Positions 8,101 to 14,567 of a stretch of DNA of 18,071 nt are shown here, piece by piece. The notes beneath the pieces are model-generated. The model did not search any database and was not told where the DNA came from. It saw only the letters and a list, made by a program, of their open reading frames with translations. The stretch is taken from positions 1 to 18,071 of the forward strand of contig CAYMRB010000186.1 of assembly GCA_964392615.1 (NCBI GenBank). The letters are read 5' to 3'. Source of the DNA: CAYMRB01 sp964392615. GTDB taxonomy: Bacteria; Planctomycetota; UBA8108. The first letter of the stretch is position 1, and each line of letters starts with the position of its first letter. The translations under genes were made by a program, and so were the position numbers.

Positions 8101-8244
8101 GCGAGCGGCACGGCGCTCGAGTACTGGATCGAGGTGACGACGACCGAGGGCGATACGCTGCGCTGGCCGCCGACGGCGCCGGAGATCGCGCAGACGGTGG
8201 TCGTCGCGAGCTGCGAGTGGCCGAGGGGGGGCCGAGGGAGCTGA
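5170..8244 (+). CDS. Lipoprotein glycoside hydrolase (alpha-glucuronidase/GH20-like N-domain, TIM-barrel-like core) with embedded malectin domain
   Basis: This 1024-aa protein begins with a lipoprotein signal: a hydrophobic stretch, then lipobox LVGC with Cys18. Residues about 35-145 resemble the small alpha/beta domain ahead of the barrel in GH20 and GH67-type enzymes (AAREVRRYVYLRTGQ, ALWGAYHLAEQLGVRFY). Residues about 150-510 look like a TIM barrel (ATRGIQPFHDF, AKMRMNFLGLHCYPEGG, CLGTETPL, YWLWTPEGWTW, CDGLIGIHWR). E308 in LGTET and E360 in WTPEGW are candidate catalytic acids, by inference. Residues about 526-646 form a malectin-like domain (VLYQTCRYD, VPNGTYDVTLKL, GKRVFGIEVEGK, IGAIEI). 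A second malectin-like opening (RINCGG, 663-668) starts the conserved C-terminal helical part, and 920-1012 looks Fn3-like. I cannot assign a CAZy family. The last codons pass through a G7 tract (8225-8231), so the exact C-terminus is less certain. Confidence 0.78.
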   Translation: MSGRLILTVSVASVLVGCASLSGESTPTVPAAIVCKAGSFGLETLAAREVRRYVYLRTGQLLPIVADAPESGDVIEIGVDDALDDQAYRLKTRSDGERQVLQVDGGSAQAALWGAYHLAEQLGVRFYVHGDVVPDDRVALEFPQLDETHEPLFATRGIQPFHDFTEGPDWWQADDFKAYFAQLAKMRMNFLGLHCYPEGGVGPEPLVWIGHPDDIGDDGKVRFAAPTRWASTAGGAWGYAGVKTSEFAAGAGLLFPEDEYGPTVTRGHRPKPTTPEGAVEVFERAGAFLRDVFAYGRALGVKICLGTETPLRIPATVKERLKEKGLDPDAPSTVYTVYEGMFRRIEKTYAIDTYWLWTPEGWTWSGANKQQIDATVRDIGLAHAALDDMGYPFGFATCGWVLGPPGNRTLFDETLPKDVALSCINREVGFSFVEPGFSQVDGRPQWAIPWMEDDPAMVIPQLWVGRMRRDAADAHAYGCDGLIGIHWRTKVLAPNVAALAEAAWSQEGWNDRFGERFRLPPGKSTDVRVGGQIAQNAKLPIAGTEEDVLYQTCRYDVDAYRVKVPNGTYDVTLKLCEVHYTEAGKRVFGIEVEGKKVVDAVDLFAEVGKNAAFDATVEKVAVTDEEIEIRFVRKVELPCIGAIEIVGATAASNQVESQPYARRINCGGEAWNDWEADLPAYGAVPDRPSRPRDLPSADFYADWTRAWFGPEVAEEAAALFAKFDGGEGEYRMAGGAHLPRPSTWIDGPGGIIVNATPWEDEKKRYEFVDALAKLRPRVRGAGNLARFDYWLGTFRYLREVGYISCLRGKLDAIVKRIDAEKDVEKKKALATTEALPVRIELASAWERMMTAQLVVTDTPGELGTIANLEQHVRRNPRRGGALHFLSCHDAKLAAAIGAELPATIHPRTDYQGEPRLIVPTKRTHVADGEALTIPVIVLDEKRPKNAVLHWRPMGEGAFQRVDLEHVGRAVYSVTLPPASGTALEYWIEVTTTEGDTLRWPPTAPEIAQTVVVASCEWPRGGRGS
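8225..8231 (+). repeat. G7 homopolymer in the last codons of the GH gene
   Basis: Seven consecutive G lie 13 bp before the stop codon. Removing one G would carry the reading frame past the present TGA and straight into the PIN-like remnant that ends at 8383. It is a place to suspect a sequencing error or slippage. Confidence 0.7.
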
Positions 8245-8266
8245 GCCGGCGGCCGATCCATCGGCA

Positions 8267-8383
8267 GATCTACATCGCGATCCGTTCGATCGCATGTTGA
8301 TCTGTCAGGCGATCACGACGGGCATGACCCTTCTGACGCCGGACGATCTCATCACGCGGTACCCGGCCAAATCGACCTGGTAG
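8267..8383 (+). pseudogene. Remnant of a VapC-type PIN-domain toxin (C-terminal 38 residues)
   Basis: The intergenic gap encodes DLHRDPFDRMLICQAITTG, then MTLLTPDDLITRY and a tryptophan, ending at TAG 8381-8383. This closely follows the C-terminal consensus of VapC/PIN ribonucleases: HRDPFDR-L-AQA, then hydrophobic-LVT-D, then Y. The Asp residues of DPFDR and of TPDD match the conserved acidic positions of that half. The N-terminal half with the first active-site Asp is missing. No ATG with a plausible ribosome site precedes it, and no antitoxin gene is nearby. I read it as a decayed toxin-antitoxin remnant between two convergent genes. The frame also runs back into the end of the GH gene through the G7 tract, so a homopolymer miscall could make it appear as a C-terminal tail of that gene. 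Confidence 0.65.
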
Positions 8384-8391
8384 CGAACCCG

Positions 8392-8398
8392 CCCCCCC
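8392..8398. repeat. C7 homopolymer just past the 3' end of the sulfatase gene
   Basis: Read on the minus strand, the sequence after the sulfatase stop contains G7-C-G3. It mirrors the G-rich tract past the enolase-like gene and the G7 at the end of the GH gene. Confidence 0.6.
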
Positions 8399-8407
8399 GT
8401 CGTCTTC

Positions 8408-10927
8408 CTATCGCAGCGGCGTCAACACGATGAACGCATCGTTGCCGACCTTCGCCGCGCCGCCGAGCACGACGGGGACGCCGTTCTCCGTGTACACGAA
8501 CGGCCGCTCGTAGCGCTGCGGGCGAATCGGCGGGCCGCCGGCGCGCTCGATCGTCTTGTCGGCCGCACGATAGTGTTGCGCCTCTTGCCAGCGCACACCG
8601 TCCTTCGACGCGATCAGACCGAATCCGTGCCGATCGTGGAAGATCGCGTAGTAGAGTCCGCGCTTCGGATCGTGCCATGCGGACGTGTCTTCCGTGCGCT
8701 TCTCCCGGTACACCATCTCCGACTGTACGCGAAACGGTCCGGTGGGGGTGTCCGCGATCGCCAGCGCCTGCGCGATCCGGACGCCGGGGTAGTCGCCCTT
8801 GAAGATCATGTAGAAGCGCTCGTCGGGCCCTTGCCAAACGTCGGGGTTGACCGTCACGGTCGAGACCGGCCCGCCCGGCTCCACCACGGGAGCGTCGGAA
8901 ATCACCCAGGGACCTTCGAGACGTTCCGCGACGGCGACACCGGTGCGCTGGTTGTTGCGCAAGACGCCCCAGTAGCGATGCGAGTAACCGCGCTTCGCGG
9001 TCGCGACGATCTCCCCTTCGGGGAGGTTCCGACCTCCATCGTTGGTGCCGATCAGATACATGAAGTACCGATCTCCGAAGCGCTCGACCTTCACGTTGTG
9101 CGCGGTGATCTGGTTCCAGCCGCAGCGCCCGCGACTCGGGATGACCGTCTCGACGTGCGCATACGGACCCTCCGGACGATCGGAGACCGCGCGGGCGATC
9201 TCCGAGTGCGTCAGCCACGAGTAGAAGCCGATCGACTTCGGCCAGCGCGCGTAGAACAGGTGATACTTGCCGTCATCGCCACGAACGATGCTGTTGCACC
9301 ACGTGAACCAGTTCTCGTCTCGAAACAGATTGGCCTCGGAGACCGGTTGCGCCATCGATTGGAGGTCGAGATCGTCGCTCGGCAGCGGAGCCGGTCGCGG
9401 CGTCTTCGCCAGAGCGGCGACCGCGTCGCGAATCGGCGTGAGGTCCGGCTCGACCGGCCTGCCGGTCCCCTTGTCGAGCGGCAACTGCGCCTTCGCGCTC
9501 TTCAATCGACGCACCATCTGCGCCGTGAGCGCCTGCGCGACCCTCGGACGCGTGGCGAGCAGGTTCGTCGTCTCGCCGAGATCGGCCTGCAAGTCGTAGA
9601 GCTCCCACGACTTCGGCCCATAGCTGTAGATGATCTTCCACGGGCCCTCGCGATACGCGCTGAAGTGCCGGTGGCGGTGGTTGTGCGGAAAGTGAACGAG
9701 GAACTGCTGAGGACGATGCGTTCCCGGGACGCCCGCGAAATAGGGCAATAGGCTGCGACCGTCCACCGCGTGCGAGAACGACACACCGGCGGCCGCGGCG
9801 ACCGTCGGGAAGAGATCCTCGCACGTGACGATGTCGTCCTCGACGCTTCCGGCCGCGATACGCAACCGCTGCTGCAGCGGACTCGATGGATCGCGCTTGG
9901 CCCATGCGGCGATCAGCGGCACGCGCACGCCCCCCTCGTGCCGCATTCCCTTGATACCTCGCAAGGGGCGGTTCGGTGGACCGTCGCTGCCGTTGTCAGC
10001 GTAGAAGATCACCAGCGTGTCCTGCGCCACACCGAGCGCGTCGAGCTTCTTCACGATGTCGCCGAGCGACTTGTCCATGCCCTCGACCATCGTCGCGAAC
10101 GCCAGTGCCTTGCCGCGCAGATCGGGATAGTTGCCCCGAAATCGATCGTCGACCTCGAACGGCGCGTGGACCGCGTAGTGCGCCATGTAGGCGAAGAACG
10201 GCTTCTTGTCGGCGACGGCCTGCTCGATGGCCTTGTTGATCTCGAGCGTCAGCGCCTCCGTCAGGAAGACGTCCTTGCCGTGATAGGCTTCGAGCCCCGG
10301 CACATCCCACATGTGACCGCCCTTGCGCCACGCCGCGCTGAAGTCGTGCTTGCCGTGGTAGCTCCCAGGTCCGCCCGCACCGTGCCCGGCGATGTTGACA
10401 TCGAAGCCGAGGTCCGTCGGATCGCCGCCGAACGTACCGTTGGCTCCGAAGTGCGCCTTGCCGCAGTGAATCGTCCGGTAGCCGGCTTGGCCGAACAACC
10501 GAGGCAGCGGAACGTCGCTCGCATCCATCCCGGCCGTACGCCAGGCGGGCGATGCGAGCCGCCCGAAAGTGGCGCCGCCGGTGTGCTGCGGCTTGTCCGG
10601 GTGGGTCCAGGTCGTCACCCGATGGCGCGCCGCGTTCTGTCCTGTCATGATCGCGACGCGCGTCGGCGTGCAGACGGAGCACGCGTAGGCCTGCGTGAAC
10701 TTCGCCCCGCGATCGGCCAGCCGCTCCATGTTCGGTGTGCGGTATCGCCCGTTCAGTGACGTGCGAACCTCCTCTCCGTCGACGACGTGAAAGGGCTCGG
10801 AGGTATCCTGCGTGCCCATGTCGTCGACGAGGAACAGCAGGATGTTGGGACGCTCGGGAGCCGCGCGCGTCGGCAAGGTCGCTCCGAGGAGCAGGCACAG
10901 GGTCGGTAGCAATCGGTTGATTCTCAT
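8408..10927 (-). CDS. Secreted sulfatase (S1 type, formylglycine-dependent) fused to a GH43-like beta-propeller domain
   Basis: This 839-aa protein has a signal peptide (about 1-22, ending TRAA). The N-terminal sulfatase domain (about 26-480) has metal residues D35-D36 in LFLVDDMG. The formylglycine motif is C86-T-P-T-R90, followed by VAIMTG. Further features are CGKAHFG (K157, H159), HYAVHAP, D311-N312 in YADNGSDG and the C-terminal WELYDLQADLGETTNL. After a proline-rich linker near 505-530, residues about 530-839 resemble a five-bladed propeller of GH43/GH117-like proteins: GDDGKYHLFYARW, ERFYMIFKGDY, SAWHDPKRGLYYAIF and SKDGVRW. It probably removes sulfate from, and may cleave or bind, a sulfated glycan in the periplasm or outside the cell. 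The cysteine needs a formylglycine-generating or anaerobic sulfatase-maturating enzyme, not seen here. It starts 16 bp after the VWA gene stop on the same strand. Confidence 0.92.
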   Translation of the reverse strand: MRINRLLPTLCLLLGATLPTRAAPERPNILLFLVDDMGTQDTSEPFHVVDGEEVRTSLNGRYRTPNMERLADRGAKFTQAYACSVCTPTRVAIMTGQNAARHRVTTWTHPDKPQHTGGATFGRLASPAWRTAGMDASDVPLPRLFGQAGYRTIHCGKAHFGANGTFGGDPTDLGFDVNIAGHGAGGPGSYHGKHDFSAAWRKGGHMWDVPGLEAYHGKDVFLTEALTLEINKAIEQAVADKKPFFAYMAHYAVHAPFEVDDRFRGNYPDLRGKALAFATMVEGMDKSLGDIVKKLDALGVAQDTLVIFYADNGSDGPPNRPLRGIKGMRHEGGVRVPLIAAWAKRDPSSPLQQRLRIAAGSVEDDIVTCEDLFPTVAAAAGVSFSHAVDGRSLLPYFAGVPGTHRPQQFLVHFPHNHRHRHFSAYREGPWKIIYSYGPKSWELYDLQADLGETTNLLATRPRVAQALTAQMVRRLKSAKAQLPLDKGTGRPVEPDLTPIRDAVAALAKTPRPAPLPSDDLDLQSMAQPVSEANLFRDENWFTWCNSIVRGDDGKYHLFYARWPKSIGFYSWLTHSEIARAVSDRPEGPYAHVETVIPSRGRCGWNQITAHNVKVERFGDRYFMYLIGTNDGGRNLPEGEIVATAKRGYSHRYWGVLRNNQRTGVAVAERLEGPWVISDAPVVEPGGPVSTVTVNPDVWQGPDERFYMIFKGDYPGVRIAQALAIADTPTGPFRVQSEMVYREKRTEDTSAWHDPKRGLYYAIFHDRHGFGLIASKDGVRWQEAQHYRAADKTIERAGGPPIRPQRYERPFVYTENGVPVVLGGAAKVGNDAFIVLTPLR

Positions 10928-10943
10928 GGTTTTGATCGGGCTC

Positions 10944-12155
10944 TCAACTTGAAGCCTCTGCCCCGACGCCTTGCAGCGCGATGTCCTGCCGCGACGCCCA
11001 CTCGCCGACGTCTGCCTTGCGGATCGCGGCCGCCATCAGATCCGGGAAGAGCTCCGGCGTGCACGCGAAGCTCGGGATGCCGAACGTCGAAAACTCCGCG
11101 GCGACCGACTCGTCGAAGGATGGCGCGCCTTCGTCAGAGAGCGCCAGCAGCGCGATGACCTGCACGCCCGCACCGACGAGACTCTTCGCGCGCCGCAGCA
11201 TGCGCGCGCGGTCGCCGCCCTCGTAGAGATCGGAGATCAACACGAGGATCGTGTCGTCCGGCCGCTCGATCAATCGCTGGCAGTAGCCGAGCGCGCGATC
11301 GATATCGGTGCCGCCGCCGAGTTGCACGCCGAACAGCACGTCCACCGGATCCTCGCGCAGCTTGTCGCTGAGGTCGACGATTTCGGTGTCGAACGCGACG
11401 AGCCGCGTCCGCACAGCCGGAATCGAAGCCATCACCGCCGCGAACACGCCGGAGTACACGACCGACGACGCCATCGATCCGCTCTGGTCGAGGCACAGGA
11501 CGATGTCCTTCAGGCCCGACCGCTTGCGCCCGAAGCCGACGAGACGTTCGGGAATCACCGTGCGGTGTTCCGGCTGGTACGTCGACAGGTTGCGGCGAAT
11601 CGTCCGGTCCCAGTCGATCTCGCGCAGTCGCGGCCGCGGATTGCGGAGCGCGCGGCAGATCGCACCGCTGATCGCTTCGCGGGTCGGCTCTTCGAGCTTG
11701 CGCATCATCTCGTCGACGACGCGACGCACGACGATGCGCGCGGTCTCCTTCGTGCGCGACGGAATCACGCCCTTCAGCGAGATCAGTGTCGACACCAGGT
11801 GGACGTTCGGCTCGACCTCTTCGAGGATCTCCGGCTCGAGCAGCATGCGCTGGAGACCGAGACGCTCGAACGCGTCGCGCTGCATTACGCGCACGACGCT
11901 CTTCGGGAAGAACTTGCGGATGTCGCCGAGCCAGCGCGCGGCGCGCGGTGCGGACGAGCCGAGCCCACCCCGACGATCGCGACCTGCACGGCCTGCACGG
12001 CCTGCACGATCGGCCTCGGATCGCTCATCGCCGTACAGCGCGTCGAGGCAACGGTCGAGATCGATATCGTCGCCGGTGAGCCGATGGTCGGTCCCGTCGC
12101 GACCGTCGCCGCCGAGCACGAGCCGCCAACGGCGCTGGGCTTCGGTGTCAGCCAT
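10944..12155 (-). CDS. VWA domain protein of the MoxR/DUF5682/SWIM module
   Basis: This 403-aa protein has an N-terminal helical region, with KFFPKSVVRVMQRDAFERLG and a long helical stretch typical of VWA partners of MoxR ATPases. A C-terminal von Willebrand factor A domain (about 215-375) follows. The MIDAS metal site is complete: D223-x-S225-x-S227 in CLDQSGSM, T283 in GGGTDI and D309 in LISDLYEGG. Such proteins bind a client through the metal site and work with a MoxR AAA+ partner. I chose the ATG at 12155 because AAAGGA lies 8 nt upstream and because the 95-codon extension back to 12440 reads as an arginine-rich shadow of the upstream gene. Start and upstream stop overlap as ATGGCTGA, implying coupled translation. 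Residues about 51-59 are a short RAG repeat made by a 9-bp tandem repeat. Confidence 0.92.
   Translation of the reverse strand: MADTEAQRRWRLVLGGDGRDGTDHRLTGDDIDLDRCLDALYGDERSEADRAGRAGRAGRDRRGGLGSSAPRAARWLGDIRKFFPKSVVRVMQRDAFERLGLQRMLLEPEILEEVEPNVHLVSTLISLKGVIPSRTKETARIVVRRVVDEMMRKLEEPTREAISGAICRALRNPRPRLREIDWDRTIRRNLSTYQPEHRTVIPERLVGFGRKRSGLKDIVLCLDQSGSMASSVVYSGVFAAVMASIPAVRTRLVAFDTEIVDLSDKLREDPVDVLFGVQLGGGTDIDRALGYCQRLIERPDDTILVLISDLYEGGDRARMLRRAKSLVGAGVQVIALLALSDEGAPSFDESVAAEFSTFGIPSFACTPELFPDLMAAAIRKADVGEWASRQDIALQGVGAEASS
11983..12009. repeat. Tandem 9-bp repeat (CCTGCACGG x3, last copy one mismatch)
   Basis: Copies at 11983-11991, 11992-12000 and 12001-12009. On the minus strand it adds R-A-G triplets to a disordered linker of the VWA protein. 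The 9-bp unit keeps the frame, so copy number could vary between strains without breaking the gene. Confidence 0.8.
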
Positions 12156-14547
12156 CGATTGCGTCCTTTCCCTCGGTTGCTTCCCGCATCGGCAGACCGA
12201 GAAGCTGCGCGACGACCTCGAGCGCCGCGTCGGCCGCGTCGGCGTCGAAGTCCGCACTGCCCGCGCGAGTCGATGCGATCGCCGTCGCGCCGCCTTCCTT
12301 CGCCCGCTGCCCGATCTGTCGCAACGCGGCCGCCTCGAACGTCGAGAAGGTCCGCCGCAGAAGCGGCAGCACCTCGACGAACCGCTCGGCAGCGAGCGAG
12401 CGCAGCCAGCCGTCGATGAGTGTCCACAGCCGATCGTCATACGTCAGGATCTGCCCGCTGCCGCGAAGGAACCCGTCGATCCACGCCGCGACGTCCGCAG
12501 CGTCGTTGCCCGGCGACAGCGCGAGCTGCAGGCGGCGGTCGATCTCATCGGCCGCGATCGCCTCGGCGTCGAGAAGAAGCCGCGCGCAATGGCCCTGCAG
12601 AATCGGCTGCAGGCCGGCCTGATCGACGAGACGCCGCAGCGTGTCGTGCCACATCTCGGTGTGCTCGTCGTGATCGAGTACACCGAGCGCCGTGTGAGCT
12701 TCCCGCAGGTGTCCGTACATCGACTCGGCCGCGTCTAGATCGAGCGAGCTGGTCGCCGTGGGCAGCCCGACGCAGACGCGGACGACGAGGACGTCGACGA
12801 TGCGGCGCACCGCACCCGTGTCGGTCTCCCGAACGTCGCCGTAGCGCAGGAGTCTTACGAGCGGCGGCAGCGACTCGAGCAGCCGCACGACGTCGCTGGC
12901 GACCGCGACCGCGTCCCGCAGACGATCGAGCACTCCGTCGACCGCGTCGCGCAAGTCCGCGAGCAGCACCTCCCGGGCGAGCTTCGCGAGCGCCGGAGGC
13001 TCGTCGGTCTCCTGAGCGCGCTCGAGCACGCGACGAGCGGCGGCAGCGACGATCGTGCTGCCCCAAACCCCGGCCTCGATCAGGCTGATCTCGAGCTCCG
13101 GACGCCACTCGAGCACCCAGCGCTCCTTGAACGTCCCCTTGCCGCTCGCCCGCTCGCCGCCAGCGGCCCACGGCACGTCGATGATTCCGAGACGCCGGAA
13201 CAAGCTCGACCGGTCGCGATCGATCGGCTTGCGCAGGTCGAGCTCGAGCTCCTTCTCCGCCGCGCTCGCCTTCAGCCGCAAGCGTCGCCGTTCCCCCTCG
13301 AGGTCACGAGCCAGCGGCGCGAGGGGAGTCTCTTCGGGCACCGTGCCGAGGCGTTGGCCGACGACGAGCTCGCGCTCGATCCACGCCATCGGCAGCTCGT
13401 CACCACCGAGGAGTACCGTGCGCGTCGCCTCGGAGATCTCCTCGAGACCGGGAATCGACCGCTCGCGCAACGCGGCCAGCGTCTCCGCGAGACGGACGGT
13501 GTCGATGACGTGAGCCGACGACGCATCGAGGCCCTTCTCGCGCACGAGCCGCGCGACGCGGACGATCCACTTCGCGATCGTGCCGTCGTTCGTGAGCCAC
13601 AGGTGCTCGTACCAGCCGGGCGCACGGACGCCGGCGCCGTAGCCGCTGCGCAGCGACAGACGCTCGAACGTCCACGGCACCCACGTCGCGCAGACCTTCG
13701 TCTTCGGCAGCCCCTTCAAGAGGGCGTTGTCGTCCGAGACCTTCTTCTTCGCGACGAGAGCCGGCACGTGCCACGCGCCACAGACGACGGCGATGCGCTC
13801 GCTCCCGGCGCGCGTCGCCGCTCGGATGCGGCGTCGCATCCACGCCTCGCGCAGCAGCGTCCGTCGCGCGCGCCGCGAGTCGTCGGGCGTCGTCTCGACC
13901 TCCTCGCGCAGCGCGGCCATCGCTTCGCCGACCGCCGCGAACAGATCGACTCCATCGCGCCGCTCCTCGACCATCTGCTCCCACCAGCGCTCGCCGTCGC
14001 TGAAGCCCGCAGCGCGCGCGAGATGGCCGAGCGGATCCCTCGCGAGATCGTCGGCAGCGTTGCCGTCGTTGCCGTCGTCGTCTCTCTCGGCGTCAGCATC
14101 CGCTGGCGGCGCGGGCTCGTCGCGGTTCGGCTCCTCCGAATCGCCCGACGCGTCGCGCTCGCCGCCATCGTCGTCGGACTCCTCGTCGCGGCGGCGCGCC
14201 TCATCCTCGTCGCGCTCCTGTCGATCGATCGCGAGTTGATGCGTCGCCGGCAAGTCGATGAGCTCGACGGGCACGCCCTGCGCCGACGCGTGCTGCAGCG
14301 CCTGCCACTCCGGCGAGAAGCTCGCAAACGGGTAGAACACGGCGTCGCCGGGCGCGGCCGGCGGATAGATCAGCAGCGCGACCGGTGGCTGCATCGCGTC
14401 ATGCGCGGCCCACTCCAGCACGTCGGCGGCATCCGGCGGTCCCTCGATCAGGATCGCATCGGGCGCGAACTCGCCGAGCGCCGTGACGAGACTGCGCGCG
14501 GAGCCGGGGCCGTGATGGCGGATTCCGAAGATCTGAACGTCAGCCAT
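12148..14547 (-). CDS. DUF5682 family protein (TraB/EreA-fold-like motifs) of the MoxR-VWA module
   Basis: This 799-aa protein starts MADVQIFGIRHHGPGSARSL, then ILIEGPPDA, which identifies DUF5682. Residues 255-263 contain CGAWHVPAL. The ordered set of a His near the start (GIRHHGPGS), a Glu after the next strand (IEGP) and a late GxWH resembles the GxxH...E...GxxH arrangement of the TraB/TIKI/EreA fold; that is my inference. Residues about 107-170 are an Asp/Glu-rich, low-complexity linker. The rest (about 320-799) is largely helical and ends QLLGLPMREATEGKD. The frame extends open to 15582, but those 345 codons read as an Arg/Ala shadow of the MoxR gene. The ATG at 14547 has AGAGGAGA 6 nt upstream. 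The gene lies 20 bp after MoxR and overlaps the VWA gene by 8 bp. Biochemical function is unknown. Confidence 0.87.
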   Translation of the reverse strand: MADVQIFGIRHHGPGSARSLVTALGEFAPDAILIEGPPDAADVLEWAAHDAMQPPVALLIYPPAAPGDAVFYPFASFSPEWQALQHASAQGVPVELIDLPATHQLAIDRQERDEDEARRRDEESDDDGGERDASGDSEEPNRDEPAPPADADAERDDDGNDGNAADDLARDPLGHLARAAGFSDGERWWEQMVEERRDGVDLFAAVGEAMAALREEVETTPDDSRRARRTLLREAWMRRRIRAATRAGSERIAVVCGAWHVPALVAKKKVSDDNALLKGLPKTKVCATWVPWTFERLSLRSGYGAGVRAPGWYEHLWLTNDGTIAKWIVRVARLVREKGLDASSAHVIDTVRLAETLAALRERSIPGLEEISEATRTVLLGGDELPMAWIERELVVGQRLGTVPEETPLAPLARDLEGERRRLRLKASAAEKELELDLRKPIDRDRSSLFRRLGIIDVPWAAGGERASGKGTFKERWVLEWRPELEISLIEAGVWGSTIVAAAARRVLERAQETDEPPALAKLAREVLLADLRDAVDGVLDRLRDAVAVASDVVRLLESLPPLVRLLRYGDVRETDTGAVRRIVDVLVVRVCVGLPTATSSLDLDAAESMYGHLREAHTALGVLDHDEHTEMWHDTLRRLVDQAGLQPILQGHCARLLLDAEAIAADEIDRRLQLALSPGNDAADVAAWIDGFLRGSGQILTYDDRLWTLIDGWLRSLAAERFVEVLPLLRRTFSTFEAAALRQIGQRAKEGGATAIASTRAGSADFDADAADAALEVVAQLLGLPMREATEGKDAIDG
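12164..12169 (-). promoter_or_regulatory. Ribosome binding site AAAGGA for the VWA gene
   Basis: On the minus strand AAAGGA sits 8 nt before the ATG at 12155. It lies within the end of the DUF5682 coding sequence and decides the short start over the long upstream open frame. Confidence 0.65.
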
Positions 14548-14552
14548 GCCGC

Positions 14553-14560
14553 TCTCCTCT
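14553..14560 (-). promoter_or_regulatory. Ribosome binding site AGAGGAGA for the DUF5682 gene
   Basis: A strong purine-rich Shine-Dalgarno lies in the 20-bp gap after the MoxR stop, with the GGAG core 6 nt before the ATG at 14547. This settles the start against the longer open frame. Confidence 0.8.
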
Positions 14561-14567
14561 GCTCGCG

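Noticed and set aside
6310..8295. 661-residue open frame antisense to the glycoside hydrolase gene
   Set aside because: Arg/Asp/Leu/Val-rich shadow typical of GC-rich coding DNA; no recognisable motif.
12156..12440. 95-residue N-terminal extension of the VWA protein
   Set aside because: Reads as Arg/Ser-rich shadow of the DUF5682 gene; AAAGGA and the ATGGCTGA overlap mark the start at 12155.
10971..12738. Two long + strand frames (482 and 476 residues) opposite the VWA and DUF5682 genes
   Set aside because: Shadows; the minus strand carries complete MIDAS and DUF5682 motifs with good ribosome sites.
14057..14080. GTTGCCGTC repeat in the DUF5682 gene as a regulatory repeat
   Set aside because: Two copies only, explained by Asp/Gly/Asn codons in the acidic linker.
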